Assembly (NCBI RefSeq): GCF_963678975.1
Contig: NC_089276.1
Location: forward strand, 26,245,555 to 26,309,554
DNA length: 64,000 nt
Origin: Dysidea avara
Lineage: Eukaryota > Porifera > Demospongiae > Dictyoceratida > Dysideidae
Direction of reading: 5' to 3'
The translations under genes and the position numbers were made by a program. This document shows positions 36,494-48,216 of this stretch, piece by piece. The notes beneath the pieces were generated by a model, which worked only from the letters and a program-made list of their open reading frames with translations, was not told the DNA's origin and did not search any database. How positions within the stretch are numbered: position 1 is the stretch's first letter; the number at the start of each line of letters is the position of its first letter.

Positions 36494-37645
36494 TTAGTCT
36501 CCTTGGTTCCTTGAAAAGAACTCTTTGCAAAGTTGAGACATCTTATCTGTGCACATGAAGGACATGGTGATCACACATTGCTGGATGAATAAGAATAAAC
36601 CTCCCATTGCACTTATAGCCTCGTAGTAGTCATTGTAAATATAACTGGCCAGCCAGATGGTTTCAGACAGACCGATGGTAGCTCCCATGCCAATGGCCAC
36701 ATTCGAAAGCTTGTGAGAATATTGCCCAGAAATGCTTTCTTTGAGTTTACAAAAATAATAAAGATAAATACCAAATGCTACAAGTTGGACAAATTTATTG
36801 ATGGTATTGTTGACTTCCATGATCAAATATGATTTGTAAGCGCTCTGACTGAAGAATATGCAGTGCCCATCTGGCTGTAGAGTGAACCTGCCAGAACTGC
36901 TTATCAAATCATAAGCCACTATTGCACCAATGAAGATTCCTATTGAGCCAACTACATAAGCAATATACCTCTTGAAGAGATAATTAGATCTTCTATTGGA
37001 AATCTGTGTGGAATGATGATTGCAATACATGATATAGGCAAGCTAGATAAGGACACAGGTGGCAAAACTATCTATAGCCATGCTTGTGATCATGAAGGTG
37101 TTGATAGTGGTTTGACACACAAACTGTGAGTTGACAGCTACCTTGTAATGCATTATCAGCTTAGCAGTGATCATGATAGTCATTGAGCTGACCGAGAAAC
37201 TGTACAGCATCAATAATATTCCAAATGTGCCTCGCAGCTCTTTGAACAACACGTGAACACCACCATTGTATCCACTTACCATCGTTACTATTGTAGTGAG
37301 CGCTATTTGGCCAAAAAAATTAGCTGCTTTACCATCAGTGTGCATGGGACTGAACGTAGTGCATAGCAACTCCTTTTCTTGCTTAGCAATCACCACAGAA
37401 GTATGGCCATCTTTAGCGGTAACCACAAGTAAACTATCGGTAATGTAGACAATAGCCAGTCTTTCTCCAGTCTCAATCTTCATGATGGTACAATTATCAA
37501 CCAGGCAGTATTGTAGGGTAGTGACTCGTTGGAGGTCAGTGATATCATCACCACTGGCAGGTAGCTGTTGATCAGAATGGTGAAGTGATGTCACCTCACT
37601 GGCAGCAATTACAACAATGAAGAGTAGAATATGACAAGCCATCAA
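36494..37645 (-). pseudogene. 7TM receptor (secretin/adhesion/Methuselah-like) interrupted by one in-frame TAG
   Basis: A single minus-strand frame runs 37645-36494 (383 residues) with only one stop, TAG at 37045-37043. N-terminus: signal peptide MMACHILLFIVVIAASEVTS, then a short ~100-residue ectodomain with Cys pairs. Hydrophobic segments follow, around FFGQIALTTIVTMVSG, FGILLMLYSFSVSSM, TTINTFMITSMAIDSF, YVVGSIGIFIGAIVAYDL, FVQLVAFGIYLYYF, IGLSETIWLASYIY and FLFIQQCVITMSFM, consistent with seven helices. The KELRGTFG start of the second helix is reminiscent of family B/adhesion and Methuselah receptors. The stop falls at the end of helix 3, so truncation would be inactivating. It is intronless and otherwise intact, so the stop is recent, polymorphic, a read error or read through. 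Confidence 0.65.
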
Positions 37646-38300
37646 CCTTCCTTCTTCACTTGACTCAGACTGAGTTATAATATTAAATAACAGCTATTGA
37701 CAAGTATGTCATAGTAACACAGTACATATCACTATTCCTATCAATGTATCAAGTTCAAAGGATACTAAAAGTTAAAGGATTTTCTATATTATTTTCCAAA
37801 AAATGCAGTCTCCATTTGAGGATTAATGCACGTGTGTAACGTACAATATAAATATTAATTATTGTATTGCAATGTGGGGTTACCTTTTGGTAGGGGTTAG
37901 CAAAAATAGTTTCGTGTTACCATAGGTATGACAAAATCTTTGATTGTGGCTTTTGGTGTTAGAAGTGATAGGCAACAGGAGATATATCAGTGGGATTATG
38001 CACAATTTTGTAGAGTGGGATGATGCTGGAAACTTGTCTTCAGTGTTTTATCAGTGAGCAGTGCATGTTGGTTACGCTGCTGAAATCCAAAAAAGTCAGC
38101 CATCACGAGTCTAGCTGACATGTACTCAATCAAGCTTTTTTGAGCAATAACAAAATTGAAATAATGCAAAAAGCCGTATGTCAACAAGCATTTCTTGAGT
38201 TACCTAGCTAGTTTTTAAAACACATTACTGAAAATACATAATACATGTGTACTGTACAAATACCTAATTTATAAACTGTCCTACACCAGATGGTTGAGTC
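37646..38300. other. Intergenic spacer
   Basis: It would hold the promoter of the 7TM gene; ATTTAATATTATAAC (minus strand, ~37690-37676) is TATA-like. No other gene is seen. Confidence 0.35.
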
Positions 38301-39194
38301 CTATTTTACAAACAGCTTAACTTGATCAACCACTATGGCTTCATCTCTATATGGTTGATCATAGCAAATTCTAACTTCAATATCTCCATATTGCAGTAAA
38401 ACAAACTCTCGTTGGAACCATGGCAGATCAGCGTTAGTGCAGCAGTTGTTCTTGCTATCATAGCAGCCAGCACCGTCCCACAGTGGATCATCAGTATAGT
38501 GGGTGTTAAACTCAAAGGCTCCGATGTTTCCTGATTCACAATAATAATTTTCACCTACAAATGCAGGAGGGGATGGTCCAGGGACTGCAGCACAAGGACA
38601 GGTAGATGTACGGTAGTTGAAATCATCACTTATTCCAGCCACATAGGTCCACAAGTGTTTACGAGGTGATCCCATTGTGATGGATACTCCATCTACGTAT
38701 GCTTCATTGATACTCCAGACACCATTACGCAAATCAAAACTATCAGGAGATCCCTTTTGGTATCCTCTTACAAAACCACGAACCTTATGGTAGCTAGTGT
38801 TGACAGGGAATACTGCAGAAAAGCATCCATGATCATTAGTTGGGGCTCGGCAAAATTCAACACCATTCATTGTATCATTAACCCAACCTTCAGGACAGTC
38901 ATCTCCTTTGTTGACATCAATTTCTGCAATGGTAATCCATTGGCTCCTATAGTCATCTTTTTCTTCATCTTTCTCTTCTTTCTTCATCTCACATTTGGTA
39001 AGGAAGAGGTCATCAGCTTTAACAAGGTAGTGTCCTGACTTGCCATGACTGTAAGGATTGTGTTTGTAGATATCATCACAGGAGGCTCCAGGGTGATCAA
39101 CATCTAATCCATATCTTGTGTCATAGACATCAAATTGACCAGCTACTACCAACAGGATCACTGCTAGCACACTATACTGAATAATCCACTTCAT
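38301..39194 (-). CDS. Secreted fibrinogen-like protein, copy 1
   Basis: An intronless frame of 297 residues starts at the ATG 39194-39192. An in-frame TTG ten codons upstream lies just inside the presumed 5' leader and is not used here. A signal peptide MKWIIQYSVLAVILLVVAG is followed by HPGASCDDIYKHNP and GKSGHYLVKADDLFLTKCEM, the typical opening of fibrinogen-related domains. A second module follows with VRGFVRGYQKGS, AYVDGVSITMGSPRKHLWTY, CPCAAVPGPSPP, DPLWDGAGC, NNCC and GDIEVRIC. I recognise the latter pattern (YVDGVSIT...H-x-W-T-Y) from secreted or surface proteins of sponges and cnidarians with no assigned function. There are four NxS/T-type sites or more. It is probably extracellular, with a possible adhesion or immune role by analogy only. 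A nearly identical copy lies divergently at 42053-42946. Confidence 0.88.
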   Translation of the reverse strand: MKWIIQYSVLAVILLVVAGQFDVYDTRYGLDVDHPGASCDDIYKHNPYSHGKSGHYLVKADDLFLTKCEMKKEEKDEEKDDYRSQWITIAEIDVNKGDDCPEGWVNDTMNGVEFCRAPTNDHGCFSAVFPVNTSYHKVRGFVRGYQKGSPDSFDLRNGVWSINEAYVDGVSITMGSPRKHLWTYVAGISDDFNYRTSTCPCAAVPGPSPPAFVGENYYCESGNIGAFEFNTHYTDDPLWDGAGCYDSKNNCCTNADLPWFQREFVLLQYGDIEVRICYDQPYRDEAIVVDQVKLFVK

Positions 39195-39236
39195 CCTGTA
39201 GTCTGTTTTGTGATAATGTGACAAAAATAGTACAGC

Positions 39237-39244
39237 ATTTTATA
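39237..39244 (-). promoter_or_regulatory. TATA box of secreted-protein copy 1
   Basis: CTATAAAA on the minus strand, 43 bp before the ATG. It is conserved in sequence and spacing with the divergent copy. Confidence 0.75.
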
Positions 39245-42000
39245 GGCCTACAGCAGTAGAAAATGGTAAATGTGCTGACCAATTATGTCTACTCTGGCAT
39301 AACACAACTAGATTCATTGACTACGTCATGCCTGTTGCTCAATTCAGATAACACCTCATGGCCAGTAGGAGGGTCAGCTGATCAGGCATGATTCTCACAA
39401 CCACTTCACCAAAATGTGATGCAGTCATGACACTGTAGTAACATATCCCACAAAAACAGAAAGTGACATGTTCAGCACACAGTTTGACCTTTACAACAAG
39501 TCTGACTGCTGACCAAAGGTAGACTACAAAGGCATAGATGGCCAAGCAATAATAAGCACCTTGTGGCACTAATGGACTCCTGCTCATTTCTCATACATGA
39601 TAATAGGAGCTGTTCCCAACTGCTTTGTCACTATGGCCAAATACATAAACAACAAAAGTTTGGCATGACTTAAGTTTGTCAAATCAGCATGCAAATAAAG
39701 CAGGTTGACAGATAAAGGTTTGGCAAATTTACCATGCAGCCAATATTGAACAAAATAAAACTACTTGGTAAATTAAGTTCAGCAAATTTCCTTTGATTTT
39801 GCCAAATCTGCCATTGTTCTGTTGCTCTGTTGTAAACCATACATCACACTCTAATCTGTTGGGGAATTTCTCTTTCCTTTTCCTGTGAAATTTGTGTATT
39901 AAGACCCCTGGGAGTATCCTGATTGTCATTTACTACTTTGGGACTGTACCGAAGTGTCCAGATTGTGCAGATATTTTCAAATGTGCTGATTAACAGTTTC
40001 CACTGTATGACATTAACTGTAGATAAAATGGCTTAACCACAAACACTTACATAGTAAGTAATCTGTAATTTTACAACATACTTTAATAGTGATGAAGTTA
40101 CCTGGCATGATATGTATAATATTAATTTTCCAGACCTGCACACTTATGGGCTCATGGTGGTGTACATGTTTCATGCAGTATGTGTTAGAGAGCCTGAGTA
40201 TCCTACAATAATACTAGGCATGAAGACACTTTACAATAATATCTGTGACACTGCCCAGTTACATGTAGCTTCTTGAAATGAACTTTAGAAAAGTACCATC
40301 TAAAATTTCCATGTATAGTATTGTGGCTGTTAATTTACCAGCCATTTCCTTCTACTGATTAAAAAGTCCCTTTAGCTACATGTATAAGGGTTCAAGTATG
40401 AGGGGATTATGTTTTGCCATCCAGCCTATATACTAAATAACCAAGAAAAGGTTTTTTTCACAAACAAAATACAGGCTGGCTGTCAAAACTAGCAGTTTGT
40501 TGCTGTAACTGATACTATTAAATTAGACAACACTTGTACCAGTGGGGGATATAGTGATCAAGTTAGACATTGTTATTGGTCACAGCTGACTACATGTGGA
40601 CATAGTGGAGCCTGTATAGGAAATTGTCATTGTTCAAATTAAATTGACAGAACACATAATACATCATGATTTGGTTGTCAAATTACATTGTAGCTACTTC
40701 CCAAATTACTTAACATGGTCACAGGTCTAAATACACTAAATAAATCGCACTGCAAAAAACTTGGATTTACAGACCCAATGGCATATTTAGCACATGTGTA
40801 AAATAGGTCAAATTTGCAACATATGTGTTTGTAGAAATGTGTAGATTTGTGACTATACAGCACATCATGATCACATGTGATGGAAATGGTATTTCAACAC
40901 ATTTGCTCCAGTAGCACATAAATGTTTGCAACTTCACTACATATGTGCACAGTGCACAAATGTATAACAGAAAAAGGATGACTATATGTACTTCACCTGT
41001 GATAGGGTATATAGCACATAAAAGGAAAATTCTTTTTTTTTTGCTGTGTCAGTTTGTTGTTGGCTTTCCTCTACTTGTACTCAAGTATATTGTAATCTGC
41101 TAGGCTAGTTCACCACTTCCTCTTACTAAGTAGTCCCTTCACAGGAAATATATTTAATGTGAAACAGGGAAATGAATTAGCACTCCAATTTACTGTCTAG
41201 CTATATAGTCTGTCTAGCTATATACTAGGTAGGAAAGATGAAAATGCATAACGTATGTATGTACGAGCAAGGTGACTTGTTGCTTCCATAACTATCGTGT
41301 TGCTGATATGATTGTGCTGTATGCCACATTGAACACAACACTAATTATTCATGGCAGTAGTTTATGCATAGTGGACATGGTCTAGGAGTATGGCTGACAA
41401 ATAAGTTACTTTTTAGTATTTAAGGATTATATTACTTGTTTCCTGTCACCGAATGGAGCAAAAACTGATGCAGGTAGGAGGTGATTATTGATTATATTGT
41501 TATTTCAGTATCTGACTGCTCTATTAGAGTATCCCAATCTTGGAGGGGACTGTACACCCATACACCCTGTTGAACAAGAGTGAAGGGACTTCCACCCTTT
41601 TTGCTATGTTGATATGCATAGCTATTGCATTTACCTTTTATCATGAAATAGTACTTTCACGTGATCTATAATCAAATACTTAAATTTGGTGTGGCTACCT
41701 ATCAATTGATGTGGGTGGTGATGGGACACAATAATGATGGCGTAACTACAAGCTATGAACTTTATGTAGTACTGTATGTAGTTTGAGTCCTTGGTCAGTT
41801 AGTCTAATAGAAAACTCTATACTGCCACAAGTAAATTCACTTTCTTGCTTCACCACAACAATAATTTATTAGGTGATATCATGCCATCTCAGCAAATCTG
41901 CCAACAGTTCAGGAATTGTGGTCAATGTATATAGCCAAAACATCTGTGTGATCTGGTTATGTCAGCAGAGTTACAATTTCCTGCATAACTACTGCTAGGC
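39245..42000. other. Divergent intergenic region between the two secreted-protein genes
   Basis: Apart from the two core promoters I see only non-coding sequence. It contains one recurring GCTCTATTAGAGTATC motif at 41519 and a possible MITE at 40748-41048. Similarity between the two flanks fades about 60-70 bp upstream of each ATG. Confidence 0.45.
40748..41048. mobile_element. Possible MITE with CACTGCAAAA ends
   Basis: CACTGCAAAAAAC at the left and TTTTTTGCTGTG at the right are nearly inverted (9 of 10). The interior is rich in short direct repeats of CACATATGTG/AACATATGTG type. Target duplication not clear. Confidence 0.3.
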
Positions 42001-42008
42001 CTATAAAA
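42001..42008 (+). promoter_or_regulatory. TATA box of secreted-protein copy 2
   Basis: CTATAAAA 45 bp before the ATG. TAGGCCTATAAAA and TTGTCACATTATCACAAAAC are shared with copy 1. Confidence 0.78.
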
Positions 42009-42052
42009 AGTCTGCACTACTCTTGTCACATTATCACAAAACAGACTACAGG

Positions 42053-42946
42053 ATGAAGTGGATTATCCAGTATAGTGTGCTAGCAGTGATCCTGTTGGTA
42101 GTAGCTGGTCAATTTGATGTCTATGACACAAGATATGGATTAGATGTTGATCACCCTGGAGCCTCCTGTGATGATATCTACAAACACAATCCTTACAGTC
42201 GTGGCAAGTCAGGACACTACCTTGTTAAAGCTGATGACCTCTTCCTTACCAAATGTGAAATGAAGGAAGAAGAGAAAGATGAAGAAAAAGATGACTATAG
42301 GAGCCAATGGATTACCATTGCAGACATTGATGTCAGTAAAGGAGATCACTGTCCTGAAGGATGGGTTAATAATACAGTCAATGGTATTAAATTTTGCCGA
42401 GCTCCAAGTGACAGCCGTGGATGCTATTCTGCAGTATTCCCTGTCAACACTAGCTACCATAAGGTTCGTGGCTTTGTAAGAGGATACCAAAAAGGAACTA
42501 CCGATAGTTTTGACTCACGTAAAGACACTAGGAGTATTAATGATATGTATGTAGATGGAGTATCCATCACAATGGGTTCACCTCGTAAACACTTGTGGAC
42601 CTATGTGGTTGGATGTAGTGATGATGGTAATCACCCAACATCGAACTGTCCTTGTGCTGCAGTCCCTGGACCATCCCCTCCTGCATTTGTAGGTGAACAT
42701 TATTATTGTGAATCAGGAAACATTGGAGCCTATGAGTTTGACGTCCACTACACTGCCGATCCATTGTGGGATGGTGCTGGCTGCTTTGATAGCAAGAACA
42801 ACTGCTGCACTGATGTTGACCTGCCATGGTTCCAACGAGAGTTCGTTTTACTGCAGTATGGAGATATAGAAGTTAGGATTTGTTATGATCAGGAGTATAG
42901 TGATGAAGCTGTGGTGGTTGACCAAGTTAAGCTGTTTATAATATAA
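42053..42946 (+). CDS. Secreted fibrinogen-like protein, copy 2
   Basis: It is the paralogue of 38301-39194, intronless, 297 residues, on the opposite strand, and almost identical over the first 85 residues. Differences concentrate in the middle: DVSKGDHCPEGWVNNTVNG versus DVNKGDDCPEGWVNDTMNG, and TTDSFDSRKDTRSINDMYVDG versus SPDSFDLRNGVWSINEAYVDG. All Cys seen in copy 1 are kept, and one extra Cys appears near VVGCSDDG. Signal peptide, fibrinogen-like opening and YVDGVSIT module are as in copy 1. The start at 42053 is supported by the TATA box and by an upstream leader too short to include the in-frame TTG at 42023 as a normal start. Confidence 0.9.
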   Translation: MKWIIQYSVLAVILLVVAGQFDVYDTRYGLDVDHPGASCDDIYKHNPYSRGKSGHYLVKADDLFLTKCEMKEEEKDEEKDDYRSQWITIADIDVSKGDHCPEGWVNNTVNGIKFCRAPSDSRGCYSAVFPVNTSYHKVRGFVRGYQKGTTDSFDSRKDTRSINDMYVDGVSITMGSPRKHLWTYVVGCSDDGNHPTSNCPCAAVPGPSPPAFVGEHYYCESGNIGAYEFDVHYTADPLWDGAGCFDSKNNCCTDVDLPWFQREFVLLQYGDIEVRICYDQEYSDEAVVVDQVKLFII

Positions 42947-42949
42947 GAA

Positions 42950-44357
42950 AGAACACTGGAACAGTTTAAAATATGTAGTTGTATGATTGTACTGTTTGTT
43001 TATTATTATTCTTTTCTGTGATTATCATAAGTAATGAAGGGTTGTGTCAGGGTAGTTATAACTTTATGCTTACCATATGATGCATGAACTATCTGATAAT
43101 GCTAGAATCATGCATAGCAAAGACTGCCTTTGTAAAACCACCCAGTACACACAGAAATGCATAACTACAGTAGTTGTCATACAGTGTGCCAACTTTTGAA
43201 ACATTCTGAACTGTGTTAAGCATTTGCTGAATGGTTATACTCAGATTTGCACTATCATTTGCATCTATTGTGTGAAAGCTTTGCATTTGGCTCTGTACTT
43301 GTGATGCTAGCAAATTAGCCACATGTCACTTTGAAAATAACGAATCTCCTTATTTGACCAAAACCTGTAGGTTGCAAGCTAGTCTATGGAAACTGTACCA
43401 CACATGTCTGTGATCTGGTTAATGTATATATTCATTTGCATGAATTGCAGATCAGCAAGTTGTGTATATGACTTCTGTCTGCTGAGGTTACTGTGTGGTG
43501 GTTGGCAGAACATATGTACTACAAGTGGTTCTCATGTGGTTCAAAACTACTGAGGGGGCACAAACAAACACTTGGAGTACATCGAGTCCTCTAAACGTAG
43601 GATCTGGCACCATTCCTTTATTTTGAAGCAATACTTGCGTCACATCTTTCTGTGAGTCCCTGCACTCCCGGAAGTTGTGTACATAAACATGATATTGGAG
43701 CTCACACAGTCAGACTAAAAACTGACTGACTGCATAATGATGGTTAAGTTTTTTTAATATCTGTTTGCTGCATGTTAGAATAAGAAGCAGTTTTTGTGAT
43801 AACTAGACATTATAGCTGGTTGCCTGGCCAAGTGTTACCCTACATTGTTAACTATGTGGCATCAAAATGTGTCACAATAATAAGTATACGCATAACACAC
43901 TATTGTCAACTTACTTGACTTTAATTGCAGACGTTCAGTCTGTAACTAATCATGGTAACTGTGGCAAGTTGGAATATCAACACAATTACTGATAGCTATA
44001 GAAATGTAATAGATTTTAGATATGGTCTTATGACTTATCTTTTAGTAATTATCATCAAGAGTACATCTCTCATCTATTGTTATCATTATGTACTCTTGGT
44101 ATAATATGCATGCACGACTGCTACGTAATGGGATCCATTAAAACCTGGAATATGGAATAGCGGAATTACGGAATAAACATTCTTACCATTTTATGATTAT
44201 TTATACCATCTACGTAATGGGAGTAAATCTAGTAAGCACTCCACTGCTCTGTAAGACCCAAAAACTGGTGTAGCCATGGTAGCAGACTAATAGCTAGGGT
44301 AACTTATTGCTGTTGTCTATCTGAGAAAATGTAACTGATACTATTTAATTATTATAT
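42950..44357. other. Intergenic stretch
   Basis: A 77-codon minus frame at 43089-43322 has a plausible composition but no splice context or family match. Nothing else seen. Confidence 0.35.
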
Positions 44358-44745
44358 TATAGTATGTTCACGTTGAGCTGAATCCTGAAAAACGCCTAAA
44401 AATTAAAAGTGGATTTTTTCTCAACAGAGTTAACATTTCAGCCAACTAGATGATTATTGGTAACAGCAAAGGTGTCAACAACAGACACGTACGGTTTGGC
44501 TCCATTACAAGTTCGGGAAAGGGCTGTATTGGACACTGTACTTATATGGCTTCCCCATAGGAAATGTATTGTGAAAATTTTGATTGACTGTAAATATTAT
44601 GTCTAACATTTGAACAACAAGATTTTGAAATATTTTTAGCGGGTCAAGCAGTACTACAAATGAGCCAAATTTCAAGATCGTGTGTAATTGCATCCATGAG
44701 TTATTAAATGTTTTTGAGGGTTCAGCTCAACGTGAACATACTATA
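44358..44745. mobile_element. 388-bp MITE, copy 1 (TATAGTATGTTCACGTTGAG ends)
   Basis: The TATAGTATGTTCACGTTGAG start is mirrored by CTCAACGTGAACATACTATA at the end, a 25-bp near-perfect terminal inverted repeat including the adjoining CTGAA. A TA duplication is likely. It carries no transposase. A second copy is at 46448-46837 in the same orientation. Confidence 0.88.
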
Positions 44746-45194
44746 GTACAGACAACACCAGACAGGTAGTCACATAGATGTGTACCAGTCAGGGATAAAA
44801 TCAAATTAGACATTGTTATTGTTCACAGCTGACTTAGTGAAGCCTGTATAGGAAGTTGTGTTTAATATGAATTGCTACAGATCTTGATCATATATTTTAG
44901 TCAGAATGTAGCCTCAAATTTAACTACAGTATATGTAGGCTAAAGTGGATCATCCACACTTAATTCATAAGTTCATAAGTTTTCACCATGATAAATTTAC
45001 TTGTCACTCACTGATCTAAATTGCTTGCTTTACCACTATGTTGCATAATACCTCTAATCGAATGAACCTTGCAATTGATTCTGTTCTTTGGATTTTGATT
45101 CTAATACTGTAATGATTTCAATGTCCTGTTGTTTGCTAAGCACTTATATGTAAGTACCCATTCCAAGAACAGTACAAGATGTGTAACAGTATAC

Positions 45195-45410
45195 ATAGTT
45201 GTGGTTGTGTAGCGTAACAACCATAACCAATCGGGTTCAAGGCTACCTAGGTCCAGTCATGGATTTTTTCTCCTTTCTGCAACTTTTCAAACACACCTTA
45301 AGTAGCTAATGTCTTAGTATCTAATGTCTTTGAGCAGGCTGTAGGACCAAGTGTCCTACAGACCTTCAGCACTTGTGCTTTAATAAATTAACTAGTGTCC
45401 ATTTGGTTCT
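45195..45410 (+). mobile_element. tRNA-derived SINE, copy 1
   Basis: A B-box-like GGGTTCAAGGCT is followed by CACCTAGGTCCAGTCATGG-type body, CAACTTTTCAAACACACCTT, and an end region CAGGCTGTAGGACCAAGTGT...CAGCACTTGTGCTTTAATAA. It matches copy 2 at 45490-45690 and the truncated copy at 48140-48216. Confidence 0.7.
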
Positions 45411-45489
45411 ACTTGGGGTACTTAGAGATAATGAGTCACTCTCTAGAATTCCTATGGATATAATTACATGAAAATATCAAGGAGAAAAC

Positions 45490-45695
45490 ATCCTGACCGC
45501 CTGGTAGACTCCTGTTCTAGCGTAAATTGGGTGGCTGCAGGTTCGAGGCCACCTAGGTCCAGTCATGGATTTTTTCTCATTTCTGCAACTTTTCAAACAC
45601 ACCTTAAGTAGCTAATATCTTTGAGCAGGCTGTAGGACCAGGTGCCCTACAGACCTTCAGCACTTGTGCTGTAAAGCTTTAATAAAAAAACAATA
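45490..45695 (+). mobile_element. tRNA-derived SINE, copy 2
   Basis: The head CCTGGTAGACTCCTGTTCTAG and B box GGTTCGAGGCC (consensus GGTTCRANNCC) are followed by the same body as copy 1 and a CTTTAATAAAAAAAC tail. The two copies are in tandem about 290 bp apart. Confidence 0.72.
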
Positions 45696-46447
45696 AAAAA
45701 AAACAAGTTAACTTCCTGAGTAGAGAATTACTGTGGTGCAATGTGGCAATGACCAAGACTGAAGTTGTTTAATTCCGTATCCTACTCAACCTGTCAGAAT
45801 ATTAAAGTTTGCAATCAGCTAGTGGTATGATTCATGTCTTTCTTAATTCCATTTTCAGAGCCAAATAGTTTCAAATTGGCTCATATGGCTTCAGGTAGTG
45901 TTTCAGCTGGCACAACCACTACAACCCCAAACTAAACTCTACACAGTTTGATGTGCACCCTAGTCAGCCAGTTGGTAATACATAGATACAATATCACCTT
46001 CAGATTTGATGTGTGAAAACTTTTTACTTTCAAGACATTTGTCTAATGCAATTACGTGGTCTATAAGCATGAGTTTATAATGTAGTCCCTATTTAACTTC
46101 AATAAGTTGACAGGTGGATGTTAATTTTTTTATTTCCTTAGTCCATGTTTTGCTACACGCTACACAGTTGTGACAAACAAGGATTGTTTATATTTTTGTG
46201 TAAAACAATTCTATCCTAGAATGTAATGATTTTTTTTTTTTTGCTTAGCACTACAGCCTGATCCATTATGCACCTGTTCCAAGAAATGTGTGCTATTACC
46301 GTAAAAGGTTAAGTAGTACCATAACAGCCACAACTAAATTAATTTCTAACCAGACAGCTATATAATTAAATCTGTCTTAGCATGTTATAATACATTTTAT
46401 GGTCAATGAATACAGTTATACATAACAGCCAAACTTGTCAGCACTGC

Positions 46448-46837
46448 TATAGTATGTTCATGTTGAGCTGAATCCTAAAAAACAGCTAAAAATTAAAAGT
46501 GAATTTTTTTCTCAACAGAGTTAACATTTCAGCCAACCAGATGATTACTGGTAACAGCAAACGTGTCAACAACAGACATGTATGGTTTGGCTCCATTACA
46601 AGTTCGGGGAAAAGGCTGTAATGGACACTGTACTTATATGGCTTCCCCATAGGAAATGTATTGTGAAAATTTTGATTGGCCATAAATGTTATGTCAAACA
46701 TTTGAACTAAAAGATTTTGAAAGCTTTTTAGCAGGTCAAGCAGTACTACAAATGAGCCAAATTTCAAGATCGTGTGTAATTGCATCCATGAGTTGTTAAA
46801 TGTTTTTGAGGATTCAGCTCAACGTGAACATACTATA
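46448..46837. mobile_element. 390-bp MITE, copy 2
   Basis: Same family and orientation as 44358-44745. It ends 20 bp before a truncated third copy of the secreted-protein gene. Confidence 0.88.
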
Positions 46838-46857
46838 GACCTATAATATGTATGCAC

Positions 46858-47263
46858 ATCCTGTTGGCAGTAGCTGGTCAGTGACACAAGATATGGATTA
46901 GATGTTGATCACCCTGGAGCCTCCTGTGATGGTATCTACAAACACAATCCTTACAGTCGTGGCAAGTCAGGACACTACCTTGTTATAGCTGATGACCTCT
47001 TCCTTACTAAATGTGAAATGAAAGAAGAGAAATTTGAAGAACCAGATGAAGGGGATACCGCAATAGTTTTGACTCATGCGTGGGTGCTAGGAGCATAATT
47101 AATGATGTATATGTGGATCAGGATGAAGTATCCATCACAATGGGTTCACCTCGTACACATTTGTGAACCTATGTGGTTGGATACAGTGATGATGGCAACT
47201 ACGCACCATAAACTTTCCTTGTGCTGCAATCCTTAGGCTACCTCCTCCTTCTTTTGTTGGTAA
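46858..47263 (+). pseudogene. Truncated third copy of the secreted fibrinogen-like gene
   Basis: Nucleotide similarity to the two intact genes starts within the signal-peptide codons (ATCCTGTTGGCAGTAGCTGG). It has a small deletion after the signal peptide and a large internal deletion (from the GAAGAACCAGATGAAGG region straight to the GATAGTTTTGACTCA region). It also has frame changes and stops, such as TTGTGAACCTATG for the HLWTY codons. It ends near CCTCCTCCTTCTTTTGTTGG. It has no intact frame. Confidence 0.9.
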
Positions 47264-48134
47264 AAACTGACCTACCTCCTCCCAGGTCCCAGATTTGCCA
47301 GTATATTGTGAATGTAAATGTGATACTGTTGTGACTAACACTCATCCACCTCCTCCTCCTATGACAGTGTATACCATGAGACACATAAAACACCTCTCCA
47401 TATTCACCACATTAGCAATGGTGACAAAGAGTGTATCTCTCAGAATTGAGGAAGCTAATTTCATAAGGGACTGATGATGAGGAACTGATTTTAAATGTTT
47501 CTCAAAATGCAAATGTACCTAAATAACATCCTGTAAACTAACATGTCACATGTAATATATCACAACCCACAAAGGTGTCAACATTAACAATTGCAAGGCT
47601 AGTTCATTATTTACCAGCCAGCTGAACAATTCCAACACAACTGAACCAGCTACAGCATCCCTTCAGATATCATGAAACTTATTGCTTAACAATGTCTGCC
47701 AAAGTGCTGCCATTAAAACCATCATACAAAGATCATATGTGACGAACAGCACCATTAAAGAAGATCCTTAGTGCATCTAACATCAAATCCAGCGGAAAAC
47801 ACTGACAGAGGGATTTTTTTTTTACAAAAATTTCCAAACCTGGTTATTGGTCTGCCAGCTTGCCTAACTAGTCACAAGGCTATGTACCGACACTTTCCTA
47901 CTATTTGATTCACTTACGTTACTGTTAGAGGAAGGATATACCTAGAGCTGCAATTATAAAATGATTGCACTGTAACTATGCCCCTTTAGTTATCAGGACA
48001 CACTGCCAGCAGGGAGATTGAGATACTCAGTCACAGCCACATGTGTATACCAGCTATATAATGCATATGCCAATGTAGGGATTTCCCAATACATTTTATT
48101 GCTGGAACCCTTCATTAATGATTTCTGTAACAAC

Positions 48135-48216
48135 TTTAAACAGGCTGTAGGACCAGGAGTCCTACAGACTTTCAGAACTTGTGCTGTAAAGTCTTAATAA
48201 ATAAATAAATAAATGC
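48135..48216 (+). mobile_element. SINE 3' fragment with (AATA)n tail
   Basis: CAGGCTGTAGGACCAGGAGT through AACTTGTGCTGTAAAGTCTT and then (AATA)4-5 matches the 3' end of the SINEs at 45.2-45.7 kb. The 5' part is absent, as in a truncated insertion. Confidence 0.75.

Noticed and set aside
42023-42052. Ten-residue N-terminal extension (MSHYHKTDYR) on the secreted proteins
   Set aside because: The first codon is TTG, the segment precedes a canonical signal peptide and ATG, and it lies only 15 bp after the TATA box.
43089-43322. 77-codon minus-strand gene
   Set aside because: No promoter, splice or family support; length within chance expectation.
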